Counted from the first letter of the stretch, positions 34,245-43,343 are shown. The stretch: DNA of 64,000 bases from Dokdonella_A sp964582225 (GCA_964582225.1 CAZORA010000011.1:1-64000); one strand, 5' to 3'. Notes: generated by a model not told the origin, from the letters alone. Numbers and translations are program-made.

Positions 34245-35833
34245 GCGACGCGGCGCGAACCGATTCGCTCCAGGCTGCCGAAGTCGCGAACGACGAGCTT
34301 CGCGACGGCGAGCTGCTGGCCTCGGTCGACCTGGGCTCGAACAGCTTCCATCTCGCCGTCGCACGCTACGAGCAGGGGCGGCTGCACGTGGTCGACCGCC
34401 TGCGCGAGGCGGTACAGCTGGCGATGGGGCAGCGCGCCGACGGCAGCCTGGACGCCATCTACCGCTCGCGTGCAATCACCTGCCTGGCGCGCTTCGGCCA
34501 GCGCCTGCGCGCACTGCCAATCGGGCGGGTGCGCGCAGTGGCGACCAACGCGGTGCGCCAGCTGAGCCGTCCGCAGGCATTCCTGGTGCCGGCCGAGACC
34601 GCACTCGGGCACCCGATCGAAGTAGTCAGCGGCCGCGAGGAGGCGCGCCTGATCTATCTCGGTGCGGCGCATCACCTGCCGCGCTCCGACAGTCGCCGGC
34701 TGATCGTCGACATCGGTGGCGGCAGCACGGAGTTCATCATCGGCCAGGGCTTCGAGGCGCAGGCGACCGAGAGCGTCCAGGTCGGCTGCATCGCCAGCAC
34801 CCTGCGTTTCTTCGCCGACGCTCGCTGCACGAGCGAGCGCTGGCAGCAAGCGCGCATGGAGATCGCCGTCGAGCTGCAGCAGTTTGCCGCCGACTACCGC
34901 AAGCTCGGATGGAGCGAGGCCTTCGGCTCCTCCGGCACGGTCAAGTCGATCGCCGCAGTGGCCGAAGCGAACGGCTGGTGCGAGCAGGGCATCAGCCGCA
35001 CCGCGCTGAATGAATGTCGCCAGGCGATCCTGCATGCAGGTGGCGTGACGCAACTGGAGCTGCCGGGCCTGGAGGAAGAGCGCCGCTCGACCTTCGCTGG
35101 TGGCGCGGTGATTCTGGACGCGGTCTTCGACACCTTCGATCTGACCCAGATCGGCGTTTGCGCCACCGCCATGCGGGAAGGCCTGCTCTACGATCTGGTC
35201 GGCCGCACGATGCACGGCGATCCGCGTGCGACCAGTATCGCCGCGCTGGCGCGGCGTTACGGCGCAGATTCGGCCCAGGCTGCTCGCGTGCGCACGGTAG
35301 CACTTGCCCTGTTCGACCAGATCGCGGAATCTCGCAAACTTGGCGCGGCTGCGCGCGAAATGCTCGCCTGGGCCGCCGAAATTCACGAAATTGGCCTCGC
35401 CGTCGCGCACAGCAAATACCACGTGCACGGTGCCTACATCATCGCGCATGCGGATCTCGACGGCTTCAGCCATCAGGGCAAGCAGGCGCTGGCGGCCATC
35501 ATCCGCTCGCATCGACGCAAGCCGCATCTGGAGTCGATCATCGCCCTGCCCGGTCGCCTGCAGCAGCCGGTGCGCTGGTTGATCGCGCTGCTGCGCCTCG
35601 CGGCGCTGCTGGAACGCTCGCGTACGAGCGACCCGCTGCCGGCGCTCCGGCTCCGCGCCGACGAGCAGCGCCTCGCTCTCGAGCTGCCGGCGGGCTGGCT
35701 CGACCGTCACCCGCTGACGCAAGCCGACCTGCGCAAGGAGCAGAGCCGGCTGGAGCTCCTCGGCCTGCATCTCGAACTGCAGACGACGGCCGCCGTCACG
35801 ACCACGCATGAAAGCAGTCGCGCAAACGCCTGA
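34241..35833 (+). CDS. ppx: Exopolyphosphatase
   Basis: A 530-residue ASKHA-fold enzyme that hydrolyses polyphosphate from the end, or pppGpp. The phosphate loop SVDLGSNSFHLAVA, then AVATNAVRQLSR, IEVVSGREEARLIYLG, DIGGGSTEFIIG and GSSGTVKSIAAV give Ppx/GppA signatures; the C-terminal HD-like region contains HEIGLAVAHSKYHVHGAYII. It begins with GTG overlapping ppk1's stop, so synthesis and breakdown enzymes are co-transcribed. Confidence 0.94.
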   Translation: MSDAARTDSLQAAEVANDELRDGELLASVDLGSNSFHLAVARYEQGRLHVVDRLREAVQLAMGQRADGSLDAIYRSRAITCLARFGQRLRALPIGRVRAVATNAVRQLSRPQAFLVPAETALGHPIEVVSGREEARLIYLGAAHHLPRSDSRRLIVDIGGGSTEFIIGQGFEAQATESVQVGCIASTLRFFADARCTSERWQQARMEIAVELQQFAADYRKLGWSEAFGSSGTVKSIAAVAEANGWCEQGISRTALNECRQAILHAGGVTQLELPGLEEERRSTFAGGAVILDAVFDTFDLTQIGVCATAMREGLLYDLVGRTMHGDPRATSIAALARRYGADSAQAARVRTVALALFDQIAESRKLGAAAREMLAWAAEIHEIGLAVAHSKYHVHGAYIIAHADLDGFSHQGKQALAAIIRSHRRKPHLESIIALPGRLQQPVRWLIALLRLAALLERSRTSDPLPALRLRADEQRLALELPAGWLDRHPLTQADLRKEQSRLELLGLHLELQTTAAVTTTHESSRANA

Positions 35834-35971
35834 AGGTTGCGGCCGCAGGCCACCGCCAGTCGATCTCCAAGCCGGGCTCGGGGAGTTCGCGTGACAGCTG
35901 GCTGGCCGGACCATCGCCGAGCTTCTATCATTCGCGCCTTACGGCCCGTCCGCTTCCTGAAGGAGATTCCG

Positions 35972-36610
35972 ATGCTCCAGCGTGCGCTGCTCAGCCTCGC
36001 CCTGTTTCTGCCGGCGCTCGCCCTGGCCCAGGCCAATGCGCCGGCCGCCAAGAACGCCGCCCCGCCGGCCGCCAAGGCCGCGACCAAGGAAGCGCCCGCC
36101 AAGCCCGACGCCGCTCCGCGGGTGCTGCTCAAGACCAACCTGGGCGACATCACCATCGAGCTCTACCCAGACAAGGCACCCAAGTCGGTCGAGAACTTTC
36201 TGGGCTACGTCCAAAGTGGCTTCTATGACGACACGATCTTCCATCGGGTGATCGCCAATTTCATGATCCAGGGCGGCGGCTTCACCAGCGACCTGCGGCA
36301 GAAGCACACGCGCCCGGCGATTCCCATCGAATCGAAGAACGGTCTCAGCAATCTGCGCGGCACCGTCGCCATGGCGCGCACCATGGATCCGAACTCCGCG
36401 ACCGCGCAGTTCTTCATCAACACGGTGGACAACCAGCGCCTGGACTATGCGAGCGACGCCAATCCGGGCTATGCGGTGTTCGGCAAGGTGGTGTCCGGCA
36501 TGGACGTGGTCGACAAGATTCGTACGCTACCGACCGGCCCGCAGGGTCCGTTCCAAAGCGACGTACCGACCAACCCGGCGGTCATCGAAAAAGCGAGCGT
36601 GCTGCCCTGA
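35972..36610 (+). CDS. ppiA: Periplasmic peptidyl-prolyl cis-trans isomerase (cyclophilin)
   Basis: A 212-residue cyclophilin with a signal peptide (residues 1-20, ending ALALAQ) and an Ala/Lys/Pro-rich linker (about 22-50). The isomerase core (from about 52) shows LGDITIELYPDKAPKSVENFL, FYDDTIFHRVIANFMIQGGG with the catalytic Arg, and TVAMARTMDPNSATAQFFIN. It speeds proline isomerisation in exported proteins. GGAG lies 6-9 bases before the ATG. Followed 40 bases later by lpxH. Confidence 0.93.
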   Translation: MLQRALLSLALFLPALALAQANAPAAKNAAPPAAKAATKEAPAKPDAAPRVLLKTNLGDITIELYPDKAPKSVENFLGYVQSGFYDDTIFHRVIANFMIQGGGFTSDLRQKHTRPAIPIESKNGLSNLRGTVAMARTMDPNSATAQFFINTVDNQRLDYASDANPGYAVFGKVVSGMDVVDKIRTLPTGPQGPFQSDVPTNPAVIEKASVLP

Positions 36611-36650
36611 GAGCCGATCCCGCGCGCACCGCGGTAGCAAACAGGGCTCG

Positions 36651-37406
36651 ATGAGCACGCTGTTCATCGCCGACCTGCATCTGGACGAGAGCCGCCCAGA
36701 CATCGTGCAGCTCTTCGTCCGCTTTCTGCGCGAGGAGGCCGCGCGAGCCGCGGCGCTCTACATTCTCGGCGATCTGTTCGAAACCTGGATCGGTGACGAT
36801 GCCCCGAACGCAGCGGGCGATGCGGCCGCCGCCGGGCTCGCCGAGCTGCGCCGGCAAGGCGTACCCTGCTTTTATATCCACGGCAACCGCGATTTTCTGC
36901 TCGGTGACGCCTGGGCGCGCCGCGCCGGCCTCAGCCTGCTGCCGGACCCAAGCCGGATCGCGATCGAGGGCAAGCCGGTCCTGCTGATGCACGGTGACCG
37001 CCTGTGCACCGACGACGTCGCCTATCAGACGTTTCGGGCGCGCTCGCACACGCCCACCTGGCAACACGAATTCCTTGCGCGCTCACTCGCCGAGCGCAAG
37101 GCCATCGCCGCCGGCGCACGCGCCGAGAGCCGCCGCCACACCGCAACCGTTGATGAGCGCATCACCGACGTCAACCCGGCAGCCGTTTCGGCCGTGCTGC
37201 GCGCGCAAGGCGCGCGCCTGCTGATCCACGGCCACACCCACCGGCCCGCCGATCACGCAATCCGCGTCGACGGCGAACCCGCCCGTCGCATCGTGCTCGG
37301 CGACTGGTACGAACAGGGCAGCGTCCTGCGGCTCCGCGACGAGCGCTTCGAGCTCGCCACCCTGCCGCTCGGGAGCGCGACGGTTCGCGCCCCGTCGACG
37401 CCCTGA
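36651..37406 (+). CDS. lpxH: UDP-2,3-diacylglucosamine diphosphatase
   Basis: A 251-residue metallophosphoesterase that converts UDP-2,3-diacylglucosamine to lipid X in lipid A synthesis. Metal motifs in order: FIADLHLDE, ILGDLFETWIGDD, HGNRDF, LLMHGDRLCTDD and IHGHTHRPADH, all conserved for LpxH (Mn-dependent). Location after ppiA is common in gammaproteobacteria. Confidence 0.95.
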   Translation: MSTLFIADLHLDESRPDIVQLFVRFLREEAARAAALYILGDLFETWIGDDAPNAAGDAAAAGLAELRRQGVPCFYIHGNRDFLLGDAWARRAGLSLLPDPSRIAIEGKPVLLMHGDRLCTDDVAYQTFRARSHTPTWQHEFLARSLAERKAIAAGARAESRRHTATVDERITDVNPAAVSAVLRAQGARLLIHGHTHRPADHAIRVDGEPARRIVLGDWYEQGSVLRLRDERFELATLPLGSATVRAPSTP

Positions 37407-37618
37407 AGCCGCGCAGCGCGTTACGCGTGCAGCCGTGCCTTTTCGGCTGCTCCCGACTGCTCCGATTTCCTACAGCGGCGCCGCCGAATTCCCCCGTAAG
37501 AGGTCAATGTTTGCCGGCCAAATCGCGCGCCGATCTCCTCTGCCGCGCGCCCGCGGCCCGCTCGACACTGTGCCCACCCCGCCCCACGGCGCGGTCCACC
37601 CCAACCAGGAGAACCAAG

Positions 37619-38005
37619 ATGCATTCCACGACCGCTTCCATTCTCGCGCTTGCCGTTGCTTTCGCCTTCGCTGGTGGCTACGCCCAGGCCGAGGAACTCA
37701 GCAAGTCCGGCAAACCGCTCACCGCACAGCAGCTGCGCATGAAGAACTGCAACGCCGAAGCACGCACGCAAGAACTCAAGGGCGACGAGCGCAAGGCCTT
37801 CATGAGCAGCTGCCTGCGCTCCGCCGGCAGCCCGGCAAGCGCCGAGCCGACAGCGACCGTCGCCAAGACCCCGACGCCGCGCCAGCTGCAGCGCCAGGCC
37901 TGTGGCGCCGAGGCCAAGGCCCAGGGCTTCAAGGGCGAGGAGCGCAAGGACTTCGTCAAGGACTGCATGAAGGATTCCAAGGCGGTCGCCGACGCGCGCA
38001 GCTGA
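37619..38005 (+). CDS. PsiF-repeat secreted protein
   Basis: A 128-residue exported protein: signal peptide residues 1-24 (ALAVAFAFAGGYAQAEE), then two PsiF repeats, LTAQQLRMKNCNAEARTQEL (about 34-58) with KGDERKAFMSSCL, and a second LQRQACGAEAKAQGF with KGEERKDFVKDCM. Each repeat has paired Cys. Its E. coli relative PsiF is induced by phosphate starvation. Position downstream of ppk-ppx supports a phosphate link. AGGAG precedes the ATG. No Pho box was recognised upstream. Confidence 0.85.
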   Translation: MHSTTASILALAVAFAFAGGYAQAEELSKSGKPLTAQQLRMKNCNAEARTQELKGDERKAFMSSCLRSAGSPASAEPTATVAKTPTPRQLQRQACGAEAKAQGFKGEERKDFVKDCMKDSKAVADARS

Positions 38006-38022
38006 AGCGCAGAGCAGGCCCG

Positions 38023-38058
38023 AGACCTCGCCCTTCCGCATAGGGAAGGGCGAGGTCT
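38023..38058 (+). terminator. Strong hairpin terminator after the PsiF gene
   Basis: AGACCTCGCCCTTCC at 38023-38037 and GGAAGGGCGAGGTCT at 38044-38058 form a perfect 15-base-pair stem around a six-base loop, 17 bases after the stop. No T-run follows on the plus strand, so it may act as a Rho-independent terminator only weakly, or block exonucleases. Confidence 0.6.
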
Positions 38059-38210
38059 TCGCTCGCTTCGAGCGAAGCGGACGGCGTCGGGCGAGGGCAG
38101 CCGCGGCCGGACCTCCATCGCCACAGCACCGTCGCGGCCCAGTCGGCTCCGTTCCAGCAGCCGCGCCAAGGTGGATCCTCCGCGCCCCGCGGCAGGACTC
38201 CAAGCGTGCT

Positions 38211-39998
38211 TCAAGGCGCGCCGTCGAAGCCGTCGACGAAGATACGATCGTCCGCCACCACCTGTACCGCATCGGGCACCGTGACCAGCGCCAGCGGCAG
38301 GTCGGCGCCGGTGATGGCGCCGTTTTCATCCACGTCGAGATAGAGCGATACCAACAGACTGAAGCTGCCGGCATCGAGCGTCGCGGGCACGGCGAACTCG
38401 CGGCCGATCGCGTGCGTACCCGGAGCCAGCGATAGCGGCGCGTCGTGCGCCGAATCATCGATATAGCCCAGCCCGCTGCGATAGAGGCTGGCGCCGATCA
38501 GCAGATGCGGATGCTCGGCGCCGGCGGAATTGGTCGCGTCGGCGACGATCTGGAAGCTGGAACCCGCGGTCGGCGCAGACGGCACGGCAAGAACGCCAGC
38601 AAGCGAGAGCGGCGAAGTCATGACCGCCGTGCGCTGCCCACTGCCGGCGCCGTTGTCGTTGTAGTAGTGATCGACGATCCAGGTCCAGCGCGGCGCACTG
38701 CCGTCCAGGGCCCAGCGCTGCGTGCCCCACTGCGACATGCCCCGGCCGTGACCAAAACAGCCGTGCCCCGCGCCCACCGGATCGGCCAGACAGGGCCAGC
38801 CGGCAGCCGGTGAACCGGCGTAACCATCGCCGCAGGACAGATCGCCGTTGCTGCAGGAGAGGCCGTCGTTCGGATCGTCCCAGCTATTGTTTTCGGCGGA
38901 ATACTCGGACGAGGCCGCGCTGCTGCCGTCGCGCGTCAGCAGAATGCCCGGCGTGCGCGCAACCGCGGCGTCGGTGCTCGAATGGGTACTACCGTCGTTG
39001 ACCTGACAGCAGGCGCTGGAGCAGATGTCGAAATCGCCGCGGATCGGGTGCGCCACGCGCCAGGCGCCATAGCTGCGGTAGGCGATGCTGCCTGAACGCA
39101 GGCTTTCGCTTCGCCAGCTCGCGATCCACTCGTTGTCGAGCCCGCGCCGAACGTAGGTCTCAAGCGACAGGGTGCAGGTATGAGTGCAGGACGCCGTGCA
39201 GCAGGATTGCGTGCAGGCCGCGTCCGCAAAACCCACCCGAATCGAGGGCGGCGGGTCGACTCCGGGAGCCAGCAGCGCACCCACCGGCGTCGACTCCCGC
39301 TGCAGCGGCATGGCGCGCCCCGGCTCCTCCCCGACGGCCCCCTCGCCGCGATCCAGCGCTCCGACCGTCTGCCGCGAGCTCGTCGAGCGGGCGGGATCGA
39401 GCGCGATCACCAAGCGCTGCACGCCCGGAACCGCGAGCAGCCCGTCCCGGCGATGATCGCCGTAGCCGGCCGCGATCACCCACAGCGCCGGTCGATCGGC
39501 ACGCTCGTCCTCCACCGCCGGCAGCTCCAGCTCGAAATAGCCGGTTCGATCGCTTCGTACCGACCGCCCGGCAGCGGTCAGCTCGGCCCCGGCCACCGCA
39601 GAACCGTCATCGACGTCGCGCACGTAGCCCTGCAGCCAAGACCTTTCCGGCTCCCGCTCGGCGCGCTCGGCGAGGCGCCGATACGCACGCGGCTCCTCGA
39701 GTGGATCGAGCAGCAAGGTCAGCTCGGCGACATCCGGATCGAGCGTGAACGCAAGCGGCCGGTAGCCGTCCGCGCTTGCACGCGCCGCAACCCCGCCGCG
39801 CAGCGGTGGCAGCGCGCGCAGGCGCCCGTCGACCGAAAACGCCTGGGCTCCGGTCTCAGCCTCGTAGCTCAAGCTCCCCGCCACCGCAGCGCCGGTCGCC
39901 GCATCCCGCATCGCCACGCTCGCAGCTTCAACAGGCCTGGCTCCAGCTGCGAAAAACAGTGCGATTCCCAGCGCCAGGATCTGCGGTCTTCGTCGCAT
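38211..39998 (-). CDS. SpoIID/LytB-domain secreted protein with carboxypeptidase-regulatory-like domain
   Basis: A 595-residue exported protein. A signal peptide (LALGIALFFAAGARPVEA) is followed by a Pro/Ala-rich region, a carboxypeptidase-regulatory-like domain (about 120-190, LQGYVRDVDDGSAVAGAELTA), and a SpoIID-like region (LSLETYVRRGLDNEW, LRSGSIAYRSYGAWR, CFGHGRGMSQWGTQRWA). SpoIID in Bacillus is a lytic transglycosylase. Cys-rich stretches (CTQSCCTASCTHTC; CSSACC) interrupt the domain and could bind metal or form disulfides. It ends in IFVDGFDGAP. Catalytic Glu was not confirmed by eye. Confidence 0.72.
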   Translation of the reverse strand: MRRRPQILALGIALFFAAGARPVEAASVAMRDAATGAAVAGSLSYEAETGAQAFSVDGRLRALPPLRGGVAARASADGYRPLAFTLDPDVAELTLLLDPLEEPRAYRRLAERAEREPERSWLQGYVRDVDDGSAVAGAELTAAGRSVRSDRTGYFELELPAVEDERADRPALWVIAAGYGDHRRDGLLAVPGVQRLVIALDPARSTSSRQTVGALDRGEGAVGEEPGRAMPLQRESTPVGALLAPGVDPPPSIRVGFADAACTQSCCTASCTHTCTLSLETYVRRGLDNEWIASWRSESLRSGSIAYRSYGAWRVAHPIRGDFDICSSACCQVNDGSTHSSTDAAVARTPGILLTRDGSSAASSEYSAENNSWDDPNDGLSCSNGDLSCGDGYAGSPAAGWPCLADPVGAGHGCFGHGRGMSQWGTQRWALDGSAPRWTWIVDHYYNDNGAGSGQRTAVMTSPLSLAGVLAVPSAPTAGSSFQIVADATNSAGAEHPHLLIGASLYRSGLGYIDDSAHDAPLSLAPGTHAIGREFAVPATLDAGSFSLLVSLYLDVDENGAITGADLPLALVTVPDAVQVVADDRIFVDGFDGAP

Positions 39999-40127
39999 CG
40001 GGCGGCCCTCCCGCGAAGCTGCGCTCAGGATAGCCAGCACCGATGCTCGTGGCAAAACCGCCAAGCTCGTCCCGAAACGATACGCGCAAATTCCCCAACA
40101 ACACCAAGGGCAGCGCAGCGCGAAACC

Positions 40128-41501
40128 CTACTTCGCGAGGGCCTTGATTTCAGGCGTGATCTTCTCCTTGCCGCCGTTGTCGTAGACCACACCGACGTAG
40201 TACCAGTAGGTTTCGCCTTTCACCGCCGACGTGTCCCGCCACTGATACGCCGAGCCGGCTTGCTCCTTCGAGCGCGCAGGAATCGTCGGTGTGCTCAACA
40301 GCACGAAAGGCCCTGACTCAAGATCGGCACGGTAGATTTGATAGCCGTGGACGCTACGCTCATCAAGCACACGCCACTTGAGCAGCGGGCCCTCTCCCGG
40401 TGGTTGGGCGCTTTCCTGTGAATGCTCCGCACGATCCGGCTCCTCCACCGGTTTCGCAGCATTGTGGCGATTACCCTCTCCCTGCTCTGCGAGCCGGCGC
40501 TTCGCAAATATATCGGCGATCTCCTTCGCGGACTCTCGTTCAGGCCGTCTCATCGCTCCGCGAACTGCGATGCGCAGCGACTGCTCCACCGTCGGAAAAT
40601 GCACCGTTATCGTGCCGGTGGTTGGTCCCATGGCTTGGGCTGCCGAAATCGTCAACTCGACCGCACGACACCCTTTTGCGCTGGGTACGCAGGGAACGAG
40701 CTTCGCCGTGGCGTCGATTCCCTCCACATCCAAACGCGCTGATTCAAACATTCCTTCATTCACCGCATCGAGCGTGGTTACGCTCACGGTGTGCTCCCTA
40801 CCGCCTTCAAGCAGCCCGAACTGCGCCGGGTTCTGCGACGGCTGGACGCCACCTCGTATCAGGCCCTCCACGGCGACCCAAGCTTCCCTTTGTCGCGGCG
40901 TGTCGATCCCCAATTCGATGACACCGCTCAACACGCCCCACGCGGCGTCCTTGCGTATGGCGGCCACAATGGAGCGGCCGTCGTCGGCAATTTTCACGTC
41001 CAACTGCGGCGGTTTATCCAAAACTTTCGTGATGCGAAAGTTCGCTGTTTCACGGCTGGACAAGCCGAGTTGCCGGGACGGCGCACTGCCGGCTTCCACG
41101 ACACCGAATTCAATCCGTGGGTCCAGCTCATCCAGCGCACTGAGCGCAAAGCCGCTGGCCTTGAGGTATCTCGGAAGCGCATCGTCCACTTCCGCTGCCT
41201 CGCTCACGGTGAAGAACCGCGCCAGTTCTCCGGACCGGTCCCCCACGTCGACCTTCAAGGGCACGTACACGCTCCCGCGCGCCGGCACGCTCACTTCGTG
41301 TGCGACGGACCCGGTCGCCGTGCCAGCCAACTCGACTTTGACGCGGACGGGCGCCCCGCCGGGGTTATCGATTCGGGCCACGCATTCCGCCCTCGCAAAC
41401 GCATGCACTTCGCCGAACGTGCAATCGTGCAGCACCAAGGCGTGCGGGGGCACGGCAATGAGACCGGCCAGCAGAATCGATGTCACAACCACGGAAACCA
41501 T
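40128..41501 (-). CDS. Secreted protein with DUF1573/ASPM-like and FN3-like regions
   Basis: About 457 residues. A signal segment (VSVVVTSILLAGLIAVP) is followed by immunoglobulin-like repeats (AFARAECVARIDNPGGAPVRV, RIEFGVVEAGSAPSRQLGLS, QFGLLEGGREHTVSV) reminiscent of DUF1573/ASPM domains. A linker rich in Glu and Pro precedes a fibronectin-III-like C-terminus (GYQIYRADLESGPF; YWYYVGVVYDNGG). Start is uncertain: ATG 41501 has a close GTGAGG ribosome site, a GTG at 41507 and a TTG at 41525 are alternatives. Base composition is less GC-rich than neighbours. Function unknown. Confidence 0.6.
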   Translation of the reverse strand: MVSVVVTSILLAGLIAVPPHALVLHDCTFGEVHAFARAECVARIDNPGGAPVRVKVELAGTATGSVAHEVSVPARGSVYVPLKVDVGDRSGELARFFTVSEAAEVDDALPRYLKASGFALSALDELDPRIEFGVVEAGSAPSRQLGLSSRETANFRITKVLDKPPQLDVKIADDGRSIVAAIRKDAAWGVLSGVIELGIDTPRQREAWVAVEGLIRGGVQPSQNPAQFGLLEGGREHTVSVTTLDAVNEGMFESARLDVEGIDATAKLVPCVPSAKGCRAVELTISAAQAMGPTTGTITVHFPTVEQSLRIAVRGAMRRPERESAKEIADIFAKRRLAEQGEGNRHNAAKPVEEPDRAEHSQESAQPPGEGPLLKWRVLDERSVHGYQIYRADLESGPFVLLSTPTIPARSKEQAGSAYQWRDTSAVKGETYWYYVGVVYDNGGKEKITPEIKALAK

Positions 41502-41604
41502 CCTCACGTTGCTTTGCTCGTGCAAGACGCCAACAACACCAACCCGGACCGGCGCAGCACTCCAAAGCCGACGATAACTCCCAAGCAGCGCAAATCGTCA
41601 TCCA

Positions 41605-41634
41605 AAAAGAACCCGGCCGAAGCCGGGTTCTTTT
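41605..41634. terminator. Bidirectional intrinsic terminator
   Basis: AAAAGAACCCGGC at 41605-41617 and GCCGGGTTCTTTT at 41622-41634 pair perfectly around the CGAA loop. T-runs follow the stem on both strands, so it can end transcription from either side, in particular from the secreted-protein gene at 41667 on the minus strand. Confidence 0.88.
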
Positions 41635-41666
41635 GGTCCACTTTGACGCAAGTTTTATTCAGGCGA

Positions 41667-42179
41667 TCAGTCGATCGAGAATTCCTGCAGCGTCACCGGC
41701 AACGGATCCGGAGTGGTGAAGTTATACGGCCCGTTATCAGCGGCGGTTCCGGTCGGAATGCCCGTCACGATTACCCAGTAGGTCGTCCCTGCGACGAGCG
41801 GGCCACCCGCACCGTTGTCCACGATTACCGAATACGGGGTTCCTGCTGGAGCACCATTCGCCTGGTACATCGGGACCGCATCATTCCCGCAGGACCCAAC
41901 AAGAGCAACACCCGAATTGTAGCTCGCCGTCACATTGATCGTGCCGCTCGGCTGTCCGTCGGAAACAAAGTAGTAATACGAATCGTTCGCCGGGCTCGGA
42001 AGCATCCCGAAGCTATTCGTGTTGTTGCCGTAGCCGGGGGCAGACGTATCGCCAGCGTAGCTCCCGCCGGGAGCCAACTGCTCCGCACCAGCGCAATTCG
42101 TACCGCCCGGTCCAGCAAGGGCCATGCTCGTGCCGACACACATCCCGGCCGCGGCGAGCGCGATAACCAACTTCTTCAT
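41667..42179 (-). CDS. Small secreted protein, pre-peptidase-C-like strand-rich region
   Basis: A 170-residue exported protein with signal peptide MKKLVIALAAAGMCVGTSMALA (cleavage after ALA, residue about 22). The mature protein is Gly/Asn/Pro-rich with AGDTSAPGYGNNTNSFG, SYYYFVSDGQPSGTINVTASYNSG and GTTYWVIVTG, a beta-rich pattern reminiscent of bacterial pre-peptidase C-terminal domains. It ends LPVTLQEFSID. Two Cys may form a disulfide. It lies 37 bases downstream of the next gene and shares its promoter. Function unknown. Codon use is less GC-biased than in the core genes. Confidence 0.65.
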   Translation of the reverse strand: MKKLVIALAAAGMCVGTSMALAGPGGTNCAGAEQLAPGGSYAGDTSAPGYGNNTNSFGMLPSPANDSYYYFVSDGQPSGTINVTASYNSGVALVGSCGNDAVPMYQANGAPAGTPYSVIVDNGAGGPLVAGTTYWVIVTGIPTGTAADNGPYNFTTPDPLPVTLQEFSID

Positions 42180-42216
42180 GTTGCCACTCCTCTTGATTTA
42201 GGGCGCCAAGAATGAA

Positions 42217-42903
42217 TCAAAACCCGATGAAAGTCTGACGACGCGAATCGAACTGATCAAACCCGACCGCCTGACCCGCAAATTTGTTAACGAAAGACGA
42301 AGACGGTGCACCCAGGCCAAGGTACGCGTCGTTGATTCCGACCATCGCAGAGTAGTCACCAGCGATCGCAGGAACGGTCGGCGTCGACTCCGTGTTGTTG
42401 TTAACCCAGATGGCCAGTGACCCGGACGTGCCGATCTGGAGATCGAATTCCACGACGTTGTCGCCTGCTGCAAGCGGAACCGAACCAGAGACACCACTAC
42501 CCAAGATATAAGACAACGACCACGAAGTCCCGTTGCCGAACGCACCCAACCTCAGGGGAAACCCGGAACTGTTGGCTGCGAACACCTGAACGGTGTCCGA
42601 AAAGCCGGGGCTCGCAAGACCATCGATCTTAACCATGAACTGCGCGCGATAGCGAGGTTCGGCGCTTGGCGAAGCGTCGTGTACCGACGCCGCCGCAAAG
42701 GCGCCCGCGCCCGCATTGATCACGGAATTCAACTGGCACTCCGTTCCGGCCATGCCGGGCGTCACGATCGAGGTCGCGCCCTGAAAAATCTGCTGATCTT
42801 GCCACGGCGGAACGGGGCTGCTCGGGCAGGCGGCCGAGGCGGCGCCGACGTAGCCGAACGCGCCGACCAGAGCGAGCGACAGAACCTTCATCTTCGTATT
42901 CAT
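42217..42903 (-). CDS. Secreted protein of unknown function
   Basis: A 228-residue exported protein with signal peptide MNTKMKVLSLALVGAFGYVGAASA. The mature part is Ser/Gly/Ala-rich and beta-rich (RYRAQFMVKIDGLASPGFSD, VFAANSSGFPLRLGAFG, DNVVEFDLQIGTSGSLAIWVN) with one pair of Cys near the start. No known family was recognised. A sigma70-like promoter lies 87 bases upstream, and it precedes the 41667 gene in the same operon, which suggests high constitutive expression. Confidence 0.65.
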   Translation of the reverse strand: MNTKMKVLSLALVGAFGYVGAASAACPSSPVPPWQDQQIFQGATSIVTPGMAGTECQLNSVINAGAGAFAAASVHDASPSAEPRYRAQFMVKIDGLASPGFSDTVQVFAANSSGFPLRLGAFGNGTSWSLSYILGSGVSGSVPLAAGDNVVEFDLQIGTSGSLAIWVNNNTESTPTVPAIAGDYSAMVGINDAYLGLGAPSSSFVNKFAGQAVGFDQFDSRRQTFIGF

Positions 42904-43343
42904 AAGTGAAATCTCCCAGAGTGTCTCGGGCGGGGTTGATCCCCTGGCCCCACGGTTTGACAGCGGTTAACCAAGCCCGACCCGCGCGGACGATAGTGAA
43001 ACTTTAACACCATGTCAACACTTTGCAGGCGTGGGCCCGGCTAACCATGCCTGATCCTGGAAAACGGCGCAAATCCCGCCTCGTTTTCCCGCCATCGGCT
43101 CTCGCCTCCGGCCCACGGAACTTATAGACGCAGCGGCGAGCGGAAAGCGGACACCTGGAAGACGAGGAGGGTCGGCGGCCGGACGGAGCCGTTCCGAAAC
43201 GCGCCCGCGCGGATCGCGGGATACGGGCATGTTAGCGCGGCAGTGGGGGTTCGGTCGCGCCTGCCGCCGCTCGGGGGCTGTCGGCGGCCGAGCGTTGTGC
43301 GCCAGGGCGCGGCCGGGCATCTCCAGCGCAGTGGAATCGGGCG
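42904..43343. other. 440-base gap holding a promoter, no gene seen
   Basis: The left part carries the minus-strand promoter at 42990-43018. The remainder, up to the GT2 start, contains only GC-rich short frames without family features on either strand. I see no RNA gene or repeat. Confidence 0.5.
42990..43018 (-). promoter_or_regulatory. Sigma70-like promoter of the secreted-protein pair
   Basis: Reading the minus strand, a perfect -35 TTGACA (43013-43018) is followed after exactly 17 bases by TATCGT (42990-42995, four of six -10 positions). Transcription should begin near 42983, leaving an 80-base leader before the ATG at 42903. This is the best -35/-10 pair in the window. Confidence 0.7.
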
